DNA of 64,000 nt from an uncultured Aliiroseovarius sp. Its GTDB lineage: Bacteria > Pseudomonadota > Alphaproteobacteria > Rhodobacterales > Rhodobacteraceae. The stretch covers positions 434,001 to 498,000 of the forward strand of contig NZ_CANMFT010000001.1 in assembly GCF_947497285.1 (NCBI RefSeq). The letters run 5' to 3'. The notes beneath the pieces are model-generated. The model saw only the letters and a program-made list of their open reading frames with translations. It had not been told where the DNA came from and did not search any database. The number at the start of each line of letters is the position of its first letter. Within the stretch, counting starts at the first letter, position 1. Shown one piece after another: positions 45,806 to 56,052 of the stretch. The position numbers were made by a program, and so were the translations under genes.

Positions 45806-46468
45806 ATGACCGCCCCCCTTATGACCCCCGAAGACGTGACCGCGCATTTCACCCGCGCAAATGGTGACTTCACCTTCGCCCGCTGGGGCCGCCCCATCGT
45901 GCCGGTTGTGTTCGGTGTCGAAGACGCCACGCTTGAGGTTGTCAAAGGCGCGATCGAGGCGGTGGTGACGCTGGCCGGTCACAAGATGGCCGAGACTGAC
46001 CCGGAACTGGGCGCGAACCTGATGGTGTTCTTTTTCCGCGACTGGGACGAGTTGCTGGAGGTGCCAAAACTGGGCGAGATGATCCCCGGATTGGAGCCGC
46101 TGGTGGCCCGGCTGAAAGAGGCCGGGGCCACGCAATACCGCGCCTTCCGCTTTGATGACCAGAACGCCATTCAAGCCTGTTTCACCTTTGTCTGCATGCA
46201 AGGCGTGATGGTGGACCAACCGGCCGAGACGTTGGCGCTGTCCCAAGCTGTGCAAGCGATCCTGCTGTGGGGTGAAGGGGCGTTTTCGACCAAAAGCCCG
46301 CTTGCACTGCTGCCTGATGGCCAGACCATCCTGCGCCCAGAAATCGCCGCGCTGATTGCGGCAGCCTATGATCCGATGCTGCCCGTGGCGGCAGATGATG
46401 CGTCACATGCGCTCAGAATCTTTGCGCGGATGCAGGTGGGTGGTCCCGCTGCCACCACATTGCACTAA
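45806..46468 (+). CDS. Conserved-looking cytosolic hypothetical protein
   Basis: The 220-aa product has no signal peptide or clear TM segment. Mixed alpha/beta stretches such as RPIVPVVFGVEDATLEVVKG, LMVFFFRDWDEL and ALLPDGQTILRP are visible, but no family is recognised. AGGAG lies 7 bases before ATG 45806; the open frame extends further upstream across the ruvB end, which is not preferred. The stop is directly followed by the ATG of thpR, so the pair is likely cotranscribed. Confidence 0.75.
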   Translation: MTAPLMTPEDVTAHFTRANGDFTFARWGRPIVPVVFGVEDATLEVVKGAIEAVVTLAGHKMAETDPELGANLMVFFFRDWDELLEVPKLGEMIPGLEPLVARLKEAGATQYRAFRFDDQNAIQACFTFVCMQGVMVDQPAETLALSQAVQAILLWGEGAFSTKSPLALLPDGQTILRPEIAALIAAAYDPMLPVAADDASHALRIFARMQVGGPAATTLH

Positions 46469-47005
46469 ATGCGCTGCTTTCTGGCCCTTCCCGTGCCGGA
46501 CGATCTGGCCGCGCAACTCGCCGGGTTTGCGAGCCGGCTCAAGGTCGGGCGACCGCTACCTGAGGAAAACATCCACCTGACGCTGGTGTTTCTGGATGAA
46601 CAACCACTCGACGCGCTCGAAGACCTGAACGCGGAGTTAGAGGTCTTGCACGCTCCGCCCGCGACCGTTGATCTGGCGGGGCTGACGACCATGGGCGGGG
46701 CCGTGCCCTCTGTGCTGACGATCAACGCTGCGGGCGTGGACGGGTTGCACAAACAGGTCCGACAGGTGGTGCGTCGCGCCGGGATCACATTGCCCCATCG
46801 GCGGTTTCGCGGCCACGTGACGCTGGCCCGCCTGCCGCGCACGCCCACGGCCAATGACATGTCCGCGTTGGGCCGTGCGCTGGAAACCCACGGCGCGATC
46901 CGATATCCGACCGTAACGCTCGACACCCTGTCGCTTTATCGGTCTGACCTGCGCCCGGACGGCGCGCGATATGAGCGGTTGGCAGACTATCCCCTTCGCG
47001 GCTAG
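46469..47005 (+). CDS. thpR: RNA 2',3'-cyclic phosphodiesterase (ThpR/LigT-like)
   Basis: 2H phosphoesterase. The 178-aa protein has both HxTx motifs, HLTL at 36-39 and HVTL at 116-119, and the family N-terminus MRCFLALPVPDDL. Its ATG comes directly after the preceding stop with no spacer. In vivo substrates of this family are poorly defined. ybgC begins 30 bases later. Confidence 0.93.
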   Translation: MRCFLALPVPDDLAAQLAGFASRLKVGRPLPEENIHLTLVFLDEQPLDALEDLNAELEVLHAPPATVDLAGLTTMGGAVPSVLTINAAGVDGLHKQVRQVVRRAGITLPHRRFRGHVTLARLPRTPTANDMSALGRALETHGAIRYPTVTLDTLSLYRSDLRPDGARYERLADYPLRG

Positions 47006-47035
47006 GGTCGGGACGAGCAGAACCACGAGGCCCCG

Positions 47036-47419
47036 ATGCACCGTTTTCCCATCCGCGTTTATTATGAAGACACCGACATGGCCGGGATCGTCTATTACGC
47101 CAACTATCTGCGCTATATCGAACGCGCGCGGTCTGATTGGGTGCGCGAGATTGGGATCGACCAGAACGCGATGCGCGAAGACGGGCAGGTGTTCGCGGTG
47201 CGCCGGGTCGAAGCGGACTACCTGTCCTCGGCGCGTTTTGACGAAAAGTTGCAGGTTGAAACATCTGTTCAGCAGGTTACCGGCGCGCGGTTGGTGATGG
47301 AGCAAGTCGTGAAACGTGGTGAAGAACGCTTGTTTGAAGCCATCGTCACCATTGTTTGCGTCTCAGATACCGGCCAACCCGCCCGGCTTCCGGCAAATAT
47401 CCGCCGTCTGGTTCACTGA
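47036..47419 (+). CDS. ybgC: Tol-Pal-associated acyl-CoA thioesterase YbgC
   Basis: Hotdog-fold thioesterase. The 127-aa protein has the catalytic motif YYEDTDMAGIVYYANYLRY near residues 9-27 with D14 as the likely active-site aspartate. It is the customary first gene of the tol-pal locus. tolQ starts 111 bases downstream. Confidence 0.94.
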   Translation: MHRFPIRVYYEDTDMAGIVYYANYLRYIERARSDWVREIGIDQNAMREDGQVFAVRRVEADYLSSARFDEKLQVETSVQQVTGARLVMEQVVKRGEERLFEAIVTIVCVSDTGQPARLPANIRRLVH

Positions 47420-47530
47420 ACCACAGGGCTTTGTCGCCGATGACGCGGTTTTGATGGCATTCCCCGTGGCATTGGGCTAATCTTCGTGCAGAAAAGCTGC
47501 ACAAAGAGGCGGCGGTACAGAGGCAGACAT

Positions 47531-48226
47531 ATGGAAACGGAAACGCTTCAGGCGGCGGCGGAGATTGATTTCTCCTTCTTCGCCCTATTTATTCGCGCAA
47601 CTTTCACGGTCAAACTGGTGATGCTGCTTTTGATTGCGGCGTCCATCTGGTCGTGGGCGATTATTATCACAAAACACATGGCCTTCCGGCGCGCCCGTTC
47701 GGACGCCGAGGCGTTCGACCGCAAGTTCTGGTCGGGTGAGCCGCTGGACGAGCTGTTTGACCAGATCGGACCGACGCCTGACGGGTCGGCGGAAAAGGTC
47801 TTTTCCTCCGGGATGCTGGAATGGCGCCGCTCTCACCGGGCTGATGGCGGTTTGATCGCGAACGCGCAGTCGCGCATTGACCGGTCAATGGATGTGGCCA
47901 TCGCCAAGCAAGGCGAAGAGCTGAACAAGGGGCTGAGCTTTCTGGCGACTGTCGCGTCAACCGCGCCGTTTGTGGGGTTGTTCGGCACCGTTTGGGGCAT
48001 CATGCACGCCTTTGTCGAGATTGCGCAGCAACAAAACACCAACCTGGCCGTCGTCGCCCCCGGCATCGCCGAGGCGCTTTTGGCCACCGGTCTGGGCCTT
48101 CTGGCCGCGATCCCGGCGGCCGTGTTTTACAACAAGCTAAGCGTGGATAGCGACAATATCCTTGCGGGCTACGAAGCCTTCGCAGACGAGTTCGCCACCA
48201 TCCTCAGCCGTCAGCTGGACAGCTGA
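47531..48226 (+). CDS. tolQ: Tol-Pal system proton channel subunit TolQ
   Basis: MotA/ExbB-family inner-membrane protein that, with TolR, converts proton flow to force on TolA. The 231-aa product has three TM helices (about 20-42, 130-155 and 170-195). The conserved part reads TVASTAPFVGLFGTVWGIM and IAEALLATGLGLLAAIPA. ATG 47531 is preferred over the upstream GTG/TTG-type start at 47486, with GAGGC 7 bases before. tolR starts one base after its stop. Confidence 0.95.
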   Translation: METETLQAAAEIDFSFFALFIRATFTVKLVMLLLIAASIWSWAIIITKHMAFRRARSDAEAFDRKFWSGEPLDELFDQIGPTPDGSAEKVFSSGMLEWRRSHRADGGLIANAQSRIDRSMDVAIAKQGEELNKGLSFLATVASTAPFVGLFGTVWGIMHAFVEIAQQQNTNLAVVAPGIAEALLATGLGLLAAIPAAVFYNKLSVDSDNILAGYEAFADEFATILSRQLDS

Positions 48227-48227
48227 T

Positions 48228-48710
48228 ATGGCTGCTGGTGTGCAACAAAGCGGGGGTGCGGATCGACGCGCCCGGCGCGGACGTCGTCGCGGCAAACATC
48301 GCCGCGTGATGGCTGAGATCAACATCACCCCCTTCGTGGACGTGATGCTGGTGCTGCTGATCATCTTCATGGTCGCCGCACCCCTGATGGTTGTCGGTGT
48401 GCCGGTGGAGCTGTCCAAAACCGCCGCCAAATCGCTGGACGCCCCTGAGGAAGAGCCTTTGGCGATCACCATCACCGAAGAGGGGCAGATTTTCCTGCAA
48501 ACCACCGAGATTGCTCAGAGCGAGTTGATCACCAAGCTGCGCGCCATTGCGGCTGAGCGCACGGACAACAAGGTCTTTTTGCGCGCCGATGGGCAGGTCG
48601 AATGGGACGCGATTGCCAAGGTGATGGGTGCGTTGAACGCGGCGGGCTTCACTTCGATCGGGTTTGTGACCGAAGGTGGCGGGCCAAGTCTGACCGGCAC
48701 GGACAACTAG
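48228..48710 (+). CDS. tolR: Tol-Pal system protein TolR
   Basis: ExbD-family subunit. The 160-aa protein has a basic N-terminus, one TM helix carrying the key aspartate in [19 protein letters not shown] (about 31-49) and a periplasmic domain. ATG 48228 follows the tolQ stop by one base; a longer frame from 48162 overlaps tolQ and is not preferred. Confidence 0.94.
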   Translation: MAAGVQQSGGADRRARRGRRRGKHRRVMAEINITPFVDVMLVLLIIFMVAAPLMVVGVPVELSKTAAKSLDAPEEEPLAITITEEGQIFLQTTEIAQSELITKLRAIAAERTDNKVFLRADGQVEWDAIAKVMGALNAAGFTSIGFVTEGGGPSLTGTDN

Positions 48711-48720
48711 GGCAGGGCGT

Positions 48721-49818
48721 ATGCGCAGAGGTCTTTACATCTCGGCATCTGTCCACGGGATCTTGATCCTGTGGGTGCTTTTCGGCGGGGCCTTCAACTG
48801 GTCGCGCGACGAAGAGCTTGTGCAGGTGTCCGATGTCTCGATCATCTCGGAAGCTGAATTTGCCGCGTTGAGCGCGCCAAAAGGCGAGGCCGCGACCGAG
48901 GGCGACACGCCCCCCGCCCCGCGCCCGACGCCCGAGCCCGCGCCAGAGCCGGCACCTGCGCCAGCGCCGGAGCCTGAACCCGCACCAGCGCCGGAACCGG
49001 AGCCGGAACCCGAACCGACGCCTGAACCGGAACCCGAACCGACGCCTGAACCGGAACCCGAACCGACGCCTGAACCGGAACCCGAAACAGCCCCTCCCGC
49101 GCCCGCGCCGCGCGTGGCCCCGACCCCCGCGCCAGAGCCGGAAACACCTGTAGAGGAAGCACCCGAGGTGGTTGAAGCGCCAGAACCCTCGCCAGAGCCG
49201 ACGCCCGAGCCTCTGCCCGAAGAGGTGACGCCAACCGCGCCGCCTGAGACCTCGACCGAGATTGTGACCGAAGCCGAAGAGCCGGTGGAAGATCCGTCGC
49301 TTGCCCCTGCGACCTCGTCGCGTCCAAAAACGCGTCCCAACCGCCCTGCACCTGTGGAAACCGCTGAACCGGAAACGCCTGCTGAAACCCCGGCCGAGAC
49401 TCCGGCGCCTGCCAATACTGCAGCGGCCGTCGCCGCAGCCGTGGCCGACCAAGTTGCCGGTGGTGAAACCGATACGCCTGCGCAAGACGTGCCCGAAGGC
49501 CCGCCCCTGACCCGGGGTGAAAAAGACGGGCTGCGTGTGGCTGTCAGCCGCTGCTGGAACCTTGGGTCTTCGTCGACCGATGCCATGACCACCACGGTTG
49601 TGGTATTGGTGACAATGAGCCGAGACGGCAAACCCGAGGGGATCAAGATGGCATCATGGGATGGCCCATCCAAAGGCGCCGCCGACACTGCGTTTCAAGC
49701 CGCGCGGCGCGCGATCATTCGCTGCGGCGCAAGCGGCTTCGATCTGCCGGCCGAAAAATATGGCCAATGGCAGGAAATTGAAATGACCTTCAACCCGGAA
49801 AAGATGAGGATAAAATGA
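48721..49818 (+). CDS. tolA: Tol-Pal system protein TolA
   Basis: Bridges the inner membrane TolQR motor to Pal/TolB at the outer membrane. The 365-aa protein has an N-terminal TM helix (about 8-24) and a long Pro/Glu/Ala spacer from 60 to 230 in place of the Ala/Lys-rich helical spacer of E. coli TolA. A C-terminal domain follows, with [12 protein letters not shown] and two cysteines. The proline-glutamate spacer is likely extended rather than coiled-coil. tolB overlaps its stop by four bases (ATGA). Confidence 0.9.
   Translation: MRRGLYISASVHGILILWVLFGGAFNWSRDEELVQVSDVSIISEAEFAALSAPKGEAATEGDTPPAPRPTPEPAPEPAPAPAPEPEPAPAPEPEPEPEPTPEPEPEPTPEPEPEPTPEPEPETAPPAPAPRVAPTPAPEPETPVEEAPEVVEAPEPSPEPTPEPLPEEVTPTAPPETSTEIVTEAEEPVEDPSLAPATSSRPKTRPNRPAPVETAEPETPAETPAETPAPANTAAAVAAAVADQVAGGETDTPAQDVPEGPPLTRGEKDGLRVAVSRCWNLGSSSTDAMTTTVVVLVTMSRDGKPEGIKMASWDGPSKGAADTAFQAARRAIIRCGASGFDLPAEKYGQWQEIEMTFNPEKMRIK
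49000..49086 (+). repeat. 24-base tandem repeat in tolA
   Basis: About 3.6 copies of a unit encoding EPEPEPTP lie at 49000-49023 (one base differs), 49024-49047, 49048-49071 and a partial copy to 49086. In-frame length variation would change the periplasmic reach of TolA without breaking the frame. Confidence 0.85.
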
Positions 49819-51146
49819 CCCTTATCAGGACATTGACCATCGCTTTTGCCACGGGGCTTTCGCTTCTTGGTGCCCCAAACACCAGCCTTGCAGAAGGCCC
49901 TTTAAGGATCGAAATCACCGACGGTGTGATCGAACCCTTGCCCTTCGCGATCCCTGATTTTCAGGCCGAAGATGGCGGGGCCAGTGATTACGCCGGTCTG
50001 ATCGCGCGCGTCGTCGCGGCTGATCTTGCCGGAACGGGGCTGTTTCGTGAAATCCCGGCCGATGCGTTCGTGTCCAACGTGACAAGCTTTGCGAGCCCGG
50101 TCGCCTACGCTGACTGGAAGGCAATTAATGCGCAGGCGCTGATCACCGGGGCGGTGTCGACCTCGGGCGATACGATCAACGTCAAGTTCCGGGTGTTTGA
50201 CGTGTTTTCCGATCAGCCACTGGGCGAGGGTTTGCAGTTTGCAGGCACCGCCGCCTCGTGGCGGCGCATGGCGCACAAGGTGGCCGACATTGTCTATAGC
50301 CGGATCACCGGCGAGGGCGGCTATTTCGACAGCCGTGTGGTGTTCGTGTCTGAAAGCGGTCCCAAGAATGCCAAGCGCAAGCGGCTGGCAATCATGGATT
50401 ACGACGGCGCGAATGTGCAGTATTTGACCGACAGTTCGGCGCTGGTGCTGGCGCCGCGCTTTTCGCCCACCGGCGACAAGGTGCTCTATACCAGCTACGA
50501 GACAGGCTTCCCGCAGGTCTATGTGCTGGATGTTGCCACAGTGGGGCGGCAGGTGTTGTCGCAACAGCAAGGCACGATGACCTTCGCGCCGCGCTTTTCG
50601 CCCGATGGGCGCACGGTTGTCTATTCGCTGTCGGCCGGGGGCAATACGGACATCTATGCGATGGACATCAACGGCAGCAATCCGCGCCGGTTGACCTCGA
50701 CCCCATCCATCGAAACCGCGCCCAGCTTTTCCCCTGATGGCAGCCAGATCGTCTTTGAAAGTGACAGAAGCGGCAGTCAGCAGCTTTATGTCATGCCCGC
50801 AGGCGGAGGAGAGGCCACCCGCATCAGCTTCGGGCAGGGCCGCTATGGCACGCCCGTCTGGTCCCCGCGTGGCGACCTGATCGCGTTTACCAAGCAAAAT
50901 GCCGGCCGGTTCCATATCGGCGTCATGCGCACGGACGGGTCGGAAGAACGGCTTCTGACGGCCTCGTTCCTGGATGAAGGTCCGACCTGGTCGCCAAATG
51001 GGCGGGTGATCATGTTCGCGCGCGAAAGCCAAGGGGCAGCCGGGGCGCCTGCGCTTTATTCCGTTGACATTTCGGGGCGCAATCTGCGTCGTGTGGTGAC
51101 AGAGGGGGCCGCGTCTGACCCAGCTTGGTCACCGCTTTTGAAATAG
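49815..51146 (+). CDS. tolB: Tol-Pal system beta-propeller protein TolB
   Basis: Periplasmic partner of Pal and TolA. The 443-aa protein has a signal peptide (about 1-26), an N-terminal mixed domain (about 35-175) and a six-bladed propeller with repeated FSPDG/WSPNG motifs (for example [37 protein letters not shown]). It overlaps tolA by four bases. pal follows 149 bases later, far enough for a separate promoter. Confidence 0.96.
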   Translation: MTLIRTLTIAFATGLSLLGAPNTSLAEGPLRIEITDGVIEPLPFAIPDFQAEDGGASDYAGLIARVVAADLAGTGLFREIPADAFVSNVTSFASPVAYADWKAINAQALITGAVSTSGDTINVKFRVFDVFSDQPLGEGLQFAGTAASWRRMAHKVADIVYSRITGEGGYFDSRVVFVSESGPKNAKRKRLAIMDYDGANVQYLTDSSALVLAPRFSPTGDKVLYTSYETGFPQVYVLDVATVGRQVLSQQQGTMTFAPRFSPDGRTVVYSLSAGGNTDIYAMDINGSNPRRLTSTPSIETAPSFSPDGSQIVFESDRSGSQQLYVMPAGGGEATRISFGQGRYGTPVWSPRGDLIAFTKQNAGRFHIGVMRTDGSEERLLTASFLDEGPTWSPNGRVIMFARESQGAAGAPALYSVDISGRNLRRVVTEGAASDPAWSPLLK

Positions 51147-51295
51147 GCGCTTTCACGCCCACGGATCGGGGCAGCTTTGGCGCTGTTTTCCGATCCGTTT
51201 CCAAATGGTGCGCAAACTGTTAAACTTGCGCCAACGAGCAACAAAACAGCCTGTCACCTGATAATGCAGGCTCAGAATGGACACAGGAACGACCA

Positions 51296-51802
51296 ATGAG
51301 AACTTTTGCAATCGCTGCGCTGGTTGTGGGCGCTTTGACACTTTCGGCCTGTTCAAAAAACCGGTTGGACAATGAATATGGCGCAGGTGCGCTGGGTGGG
51401 GATTTCGTGGCGGGCAGCCCGTCCGACCCGAAATCACCAGCCTATTTCCAACAGACGATTGGGGATCGCGTGCTGTTTGCCGTGGACCAGTCTTCGCTGA
51501 GCGCCGAGGGCATCGAGCTGTTGACCAAACAAGCGGCTTGGCTGATGGAAAACACCGCCTACACCGCCGTGATCGAAGGCCACGCCGACGAACAAGGCAC
51601 GCGCGAATACAACCTTGCACTGGGCGCCCGCCGCGCCTCGGCTGTGCAAAACTTCCTGATCGAACGCGGCGTCGCCCCGAACCGGCTGCAAACTGTGAGC
51701 TATGGCAAGGAACGGCCGCTTGAGATCTGTTCGGAAGAAAGCTGCTATGCCAAGAACCGCCGCGCTGTGACCGTTCTGGCCGCAGGCGGTTTGGTCAGCT
51801 GA
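51296..51802 (+). CDS. pal: Peptidoglycan-associated lipoprotein Pal
   Basis: Outer-membrane lipoprotein anchoring the envelope. The 168-aa protein has a lipobox LSAC with C19 as the lipidated residue, and an OmpA-like domain (about 60-165) with the peptidoglycan-binding motif GHADEQGTREYNLALGARRA. AGGAACGACC precedes ATG 51296. cpoB follows 26 bases later. Confidence 0.96.
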   Translation: MRTFAIAALVVGALTLSACSKNRLDNEYGAGALGGDFVAGSPSDPKSPAYFQQTIGDRVLFAVDQSSLSAEGIELLTKQAAWLMENTAYTAVIEGHADEQGTREYNLALGARRASAVQNFLIERGVAPNRLQTVSYGKERPLEICSEESCYAKNRRAVTVLAAGGLVS

Positions 51803-51828
51803 TCCCCCACCGGACAAGGAGGTTCCCG

Positions 51829-52662
51829 ATGCCGCGTTTTCCCCGGTTAGGTGCCGTCGCACTTAGTCTTTCCATCACGCTTGTCACTCCATCATTCGCC
51901 CAAGATCGGGCGCAATCGTTGGCGGACATCCGGCAAGAGCTGACGATGCTTTATGTCGAGATTCAGAAGCTCAAGACCGAACTGTCCACCACGGGGGCTG
52001 CATCGGTGCAGGCGGGTGCGGGCGGTCTCAACGAACGCATGGCAACGCTGGAAGGCGAGCTGTCGCGGCTGACCGGCAAGACGGAACAGCTGGAGTTCCG
52101 CATCAATTCGATCGTGCAGGATGGCACCAACCGGATCGGTGATCTGGAATTTCGTCTGGTCGAACTTGAAGGCGGCGATGTCAGCAAGCTGAGCGAAACC
52201 ACGACGCTGGGCGGGGGCGCCGCGCCAACCGCCCCCATCGCGGCCCCAGAGCCCGCCCAACCCCTGACGACCGAACTCGCCGTGTCGGAGAAAGAGGATT
52301 TCGATGCCGCCGGTGCGGCGTTGGAAGCGGGCGACTTTGAACAGGCCGCGACCATGTATGAGGCGTTCATTGATGCCTATCCCGGTGGGCCGCTCACCGC
52401 CGAGGCGCATTTTCAACGCGGCGAAGCGTTGACCGGTCAGGGCGATGTCAAATCCGCCGCCCGCGCCTATCTGAACGCTTTCTCAGGGGCGCCCAACAGC
52501 GACCGTGCCCCAGACGCGCTGTTCCGGTTGGGCAATGCCCTTGGTGCGCTTGGCCAGATTTCAGAAGCCTGCGCGACGCTGACCGAAGTCGGCAAACGTT
52601 TCCCCGGCACACCCGCCGTTGAAGATGCGCAGGCCGCACGGACCAGCCTTGGGTGCCAATGA
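51829..52662 (+). CDS. cpoB: Cell division coordinator CpoB (YbgF)
   Basis: Periplasmic protein linking Tol-Pal to peptidoglycan synthesis at division. The 277-aa product has a signal peptide (about 1-24), a coiled coil (ELTMLYVEIQKLKTELSTT and MATLEGELSRL), a Pro/Ala linker (about 125-145) and C-terminal TPR repeats (ALEAGDFEQAATMYEAFIDA through the end). Its stop overlaps the tilS ATG (ATGA at 52659-52662). Confidence 0.92.
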   Translation: MPRFPRLGAVALSLSITLVTPSFAQDRAQSLADIRQELTMLYVEIQKLKTELSTTGAASVQAGAGGLNERMATLEGELSRLTGKTEQLEFRINSIVQDGTNRIGDLEFRLVELEGGDVSKLSETTTLGGGAAPTAPIAAPEPAQPLTTELAVSEKEDFDAAGAALEAGDFEQAATMYEAFIDAYPGGPLTAEAHFQRGEALTGQGDVKSAARAYLNAFSGAPNSDRAPDALFRLGNALGALGQISEACATLTEVGKRFPGTPAVEDAQAARTSLGCQ

Positions 52663-53906
52663 CGCTTGAAAAGACACTGGCTGATGCCCTGAACCGGGCC
52701 CGCGCGCGCGGGCCCGTTCTGCGTTTGGGGGTGGCGGTGTCTGGCGGAAGCGACAGCATGGCGCTGTTGAACATGGCGCACGGGTGGAGTGCGGCGCAGG
52801 GCGTGGCGCTTGGCGCGGCCACCGTCGATCACGGCTTGCGCCCCGAAGCCGAGGCGGAAGCCCGCCGGGTTGCCGATACCTGCGACCGGCTTGGCGTGCC
52901 GCACGACATCCTGCGCTGGTCGCCGGATGTCACGGGCAATCTGCAACACGCGGCCCGCCATGCACGCTATGACCTGCTGGCGGGTTGGTCCAAGGCGCAG
53001 GCGCTGGACGCCGTCGCACTTGGGCACACAGCCGACGATCAGGCCGAGACGTTCTTGATGCGGCTTGCGCGCGGATCGGGTGTGGATGGGCTTTCGCAAA
53101 TGCGCGACGATTGGGTGGACAGGGGGGTGCGTTGGCTTCGCCCTATTCTTTCGGCTGAACGCGATGCGCTGCGAGGTTGGCTGCAGGACCGCGGGCATGG
53201 CTGGGTCGATGACCCCTCGAACGACGATCCGCGCTTTGACCGGGTTCGCGTCCGCCAAGCCATGCAGGATCTTGCGAAACTGGGCCTTGATCGCTCCCGT
53301 CTGGTCGAAACGGCGCGCCACATGCGCGAGGCGCGCAGCGCGCTGTCATATTTCGCCCACGAAACTGCCGTGCGCATTGCGCGTGTCGAAGGGGGTGCGG
53401 TGCTTTTTGACGCTGTCGCGTTTCGGCAATTGCCGGCTGAAACCCGCCATCGGTTGCTGGCGCACGCCCTTATGTTCGTGTCTTCAACGGTTTATCGGCC
53501 GCGCTTTGACGCCCTTTGCGCATTAGAGACCGACGTTCTGTCTGGCACTGCGCGCACCCTTCAGGGCTGCCTGGTGACGTTGCATAAAGATGTGATCGAG
53601 GTCGTGCGCGAATACGAGGCGGTGCATAATCAAAGGGCTGAATCTGACGCGCTTTGGGACGGTCGCTGGCGGCTAGAAAGTGCGCAACCTATTGAAAATG
53701 CGTGGATTGCGGCATTGGGGCAGGGGATTTCGGACTGCCCGAACTGGCGGGCGTCAGGGCTGTCGCGCCAGACGGTTTTGGCCTCACCTGCGGTCTGGAC
53801 CAAGGCCGGTTTGATCGCGGCACCTTTGGCAGAATACGCCAACGGATGGAGCCTTTCGACGGCACCCGAGAAGGAAGATTTCCTTCTGTCCATTTTATCG
53901 CATTGA
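52659..53906 (+). CDS. tilS: tRNA(Ile)-lysidine synthase TilS
   Basis: Modifies C34 of tRNA-Ile(CAU) to lysidine, an essential step for AUA decoding. The 415-aa protein has the PP-loop SGGSDS at 28-33 and a GHTADDQAETFLMRL segment typical of the N-type ATPase. ATG 52659 is translationally coupled to cpoB; a GTG two codons upstream is less likely. ftsH follows 86 bases later, an arrangement common in proteobacteria. Confidence 0.95.
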   Translation: MTLEKTLADALNRARARGPVLRLGVAVSGGSDSMALLNMAHGWSAAQGVALGAATVDHGLRPEAEAEARRVADTCDRLGVPHDILRWSPDVTGNLQHAARHARYDLLAGWSKAQALDAVALGHTADDQAETFLMRLARGSGVDGLSQMRDDWVDRGVRWLRPILSAERDALRGWLQDRGHGWVDDPSNDDPRFDRVRVRQAMQDLAKLGLDRSRLVETARHMREARSALSYFAHETAVRIARVEGGAVLFDAVAFRQLPAETRHRLLAHALMFVSSTVYRPRFDALCALETDVLSGTARTLQGCLVTLHKDVIEVVREYEAVHNQRAESDALWDGRWRLESAQPIENAWIAALGQGISDCPNWRASGLSRQTVLASPAVWTKAGLIAAPLAEYANGWSLSTAPEKEDFLLSILSH

Positions 53907-53992
53907 ACATACCAAGATCATCCCTATTTTAGAGACAGCGCTGTGCCGTCCGGCTTGCGCCTCGTCGTCATGGCATTCAAAGGAGATCCCCC

Positions 53993-55912
53993 TTGGGCAA
54001 CGCGAGAAATTTCGCCTTCTGGATCGTGCTCTTTCTGCTGATCCTGGCCTTGTTCAACCTGTTTTCGAACGGGCAGGCCGGGCTGGCTGCATCGCAGGTC
54101 AGCTATTCCGAGTTCGTGGCCGCTGTAGATGGTGACCAGGTCAAGACCGCCACCATTGATGGTGAGCAAGTCGTTTATCAGGGTTCAGATGGCAAGATGT
54201 ATCAAACCATCGTGCCGCGTGATGCCAAGGTGACCGACCAGTTGATCTCCAAAGGTGTCGAGGTCAAAGCCGAAGCACAACAGCAATCAGGGTTCATGAG
54301 CCTCATGTCCTTGCTGCTGCCGGTGATTCTGCTGATCGGTTTCTGGTTCTTCATGATGAACCGGATGCAGGGCCGCGGGGGCGGCGGTGCCATGGGCTTT
54401 GGCAAATCCAAGGCCAAGATGCTGACCGAACGCGAAGGTCGTGTGACCTTTGACGACGTGGCGGGCATTGATGAAGCCAAGGAAGAGCTGGAAGAGATCG
54501 TGGAATTCCTGCGCAACCCGCAGAAATTCAGCCGCTTGGGCGGGCAGATCCCCAAAGGGGCGCTTCTTGTTGGCCCTCCCGGCACCGGTAAAACGCTGCT
54601 GGCCCGTGCCATTGCTGGCGAGGCCGGCGTGCCGTTCTTCACCATCTCCGGCTCTGATTTCGTCGAGATGTTCGTGGGTGTCGGCGCAAGCCGTGTCCGC
54701 GATATGTTCGAACAGGCCAAGAAAAACGCGCCCTGCATCGTCTTTATTGACGAGATCGACGCGGTGGGCCGGTCGCGTGGCGCAGGCTATGGCGGTGGCA
54801 ACGACGAACGCGAACAGACGCTGAACCAGCTTCTGGTCGAAATGGACGGCTTTGAAGCGAACGAGGGTGTGATCATCCTGGCCGCCACCAACCGTCGTGA
54901 CGTTCTGGACCCAGCACTTCTGCGTCCGGGCCGCTTTGACCGCCAGGTCACCGTGCCAAACCCCGACATCAAAGGTCGCGAGAAGATCCTGGGCGTGCAC
55001 GCCCGCAAGGTGCCGCTGGGTCCCGACGCCGATATGCGCATCATCGCGCGCGGCACGCCGGGGTTCTCGGGTGCTGATCTGGCGAACCTTGTGAACGAAG
55101 CCGCTCTGATGGCCGCGCGCATTGGTCGCCGATTCGTCACCATGGAAGATTTCGAGAACGCGAAAGACAAGGTGATGATGGGGGCTGAACGCCGCTCGAT
55201 GGTTCTGACGGACGATCAGAAGGAAAAAACCGCCTATCACGAGGCCGGCCACGCGGTGGTTGGCATGTCGCTGCCGCAGTGCGATCCGGTCTACAAGGCG
55301 ACGATCATCCCGCGCGGAGGCGCGCTGGGTATGGTTGTATCCCTGCCCGAGATCGACCGCCTGAACTGGCACAAGTCGGAATGCGAAGAAAAGCTGGCCA
55401 TGACCATGGCGGGCAAGGCAGCCGAGATCATCAAGTATGGCGAAGGAAATGTGTCCAATGGACCTGCGGGTGACATCCAGCAGGCCTCGGGTCTGGCGCG
55501 CGCCATGGTGATGCGCTGGGGCATGTCCGAGAAGGTCGGCAATATCGACTATGCCGAGGCGGCCGAAGGATATTCGGGCAACACGGCGGGTTTCTCGGTT
55601 TCGGCGCACACCAAAGAGCTGATCGAGGAAGAAGTGAAGCGCTTCATTCAGAACGGCTATGACACGGCCTTCAAGATCTTGTCTGAGAAGAAGGAAGAAT
55701 GGGAAAACCTTGCCCAAGGCTTGCTGGAGTTTGAGACCCTGACCGGGCCCGAGATCGAGCGCGTCATGAAGGGCGACCCACCGACCAAGGGCGATGACGA
55801 GGATGATACCTCGGACGAGGGTGACGCCCCGTCGCTGGCGGCCATTCCCAAAACCAAGCCGCGCGCGAAGCCTTCGGGTGACTCCGGGCTGGAACCCGAG
55901 CCGACAACCTAA
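53993..55912 (+). CDS. ftsH: ATP-dependent zinc metalloprotease FtsH
   Basis: Inner-membrane AAA+ protease for membrane-protein quality control and regulator turnover. The 639-aa protein has two TM segments (about 4-22 and 100-120), Walker A GPPGTGKT near 194-201, Walker [10 protein letters not shown] near 250, the SRH region and the zinc motif HEAGH at 416-420. The start is TTG 53993, with AGGAG exactly 7 bases before it; no ATG in frame fits better. HflK and HflC, its partners, lie at 37.8-39.8 kb. Confidence 0.97.
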   Translation: MGNARNFAFWIVLFLLILALFNLFSNGQAGLAASQVSYSEFVAAVDGDQVKTATIDGEQVVYQGSDGKMYQTIVPRDAKVTDQLISKGVEVKAEAQQQSGFMSLMSLLLPVILLIGFWFFMMNRMQGRGGGGAMGFGKSKAKMLTEREGRVTFDDVAGIDEAKEELEEIVEFLRNPQKFSRLGGQIPKGALLVGPPGTGKTLLARAIAGEAGVPFFTISGSDFVEMFVGVGASRVRDMFEQAKKNAPCIVFIDEIDAVGRSRGAGYGGGNDEREQTLNQLLVEMDGFEANEGVIILAATNRRDVLDPALLRPGRFDRQVTVPNPDIKGREKILGVHARKVPLGPDADMRIIARGTPGFSGADLANLVNEAALMAARIGRRFVTMEDFENAKDKVMMGAERRSMVLTDDQKEKTAYHEAGHAVVGMSLPQCDPVYKATIIPRGGALGMVVSLPEIDRLNWHKSECEEKLAMTMAGKAAEIIKYGEGNVSNGPAGDIQQASGLARAMVMRWGMSEKVGNIDYAEAAEGYSGNTAGFSVSAHTKELIEEEVKRFIQNGYDTAFKILSEKKEEWENLAQGLLEFETLTGPEIERVMKGDPPTKGDDEDDTSDEGDAPSLAAIPKTKPRAKPSGDSGLEPEPTT

Positions 55913-55929
55913 GAAACGCATGCCAAAAA

Positions 55930-55964
55930 CCCCCGGCCCAGCAATGGCGCCGGGGGTTTTCTTT
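55930..55964 (+). terminator. Rho-independent terminator after ftsH
   Basis: CCCCCGGC at 55930-55937 pairs with GCCGGGGG at 55949-55956, with an A-run before and TTTTCTTTT after, 18 bases beyond the stop. It ends the tol-pal-tilS-ftsH block. Confidence 0.92.
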
Positions 55965-56052
55965 TGTGACGGGCTTTTCGCGCAAGAACCGGGTCGCTGT
56001 CGCCAGATACGTCTGGCAGCAAGGTCAAGAATTGGACCGGGGGAAATGACAT

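Noticed and set aside
49000-49086. A CRISPR-like array
   Set aside because: The repeats are contiguous without spacers, in frame, and lie inside tolA.
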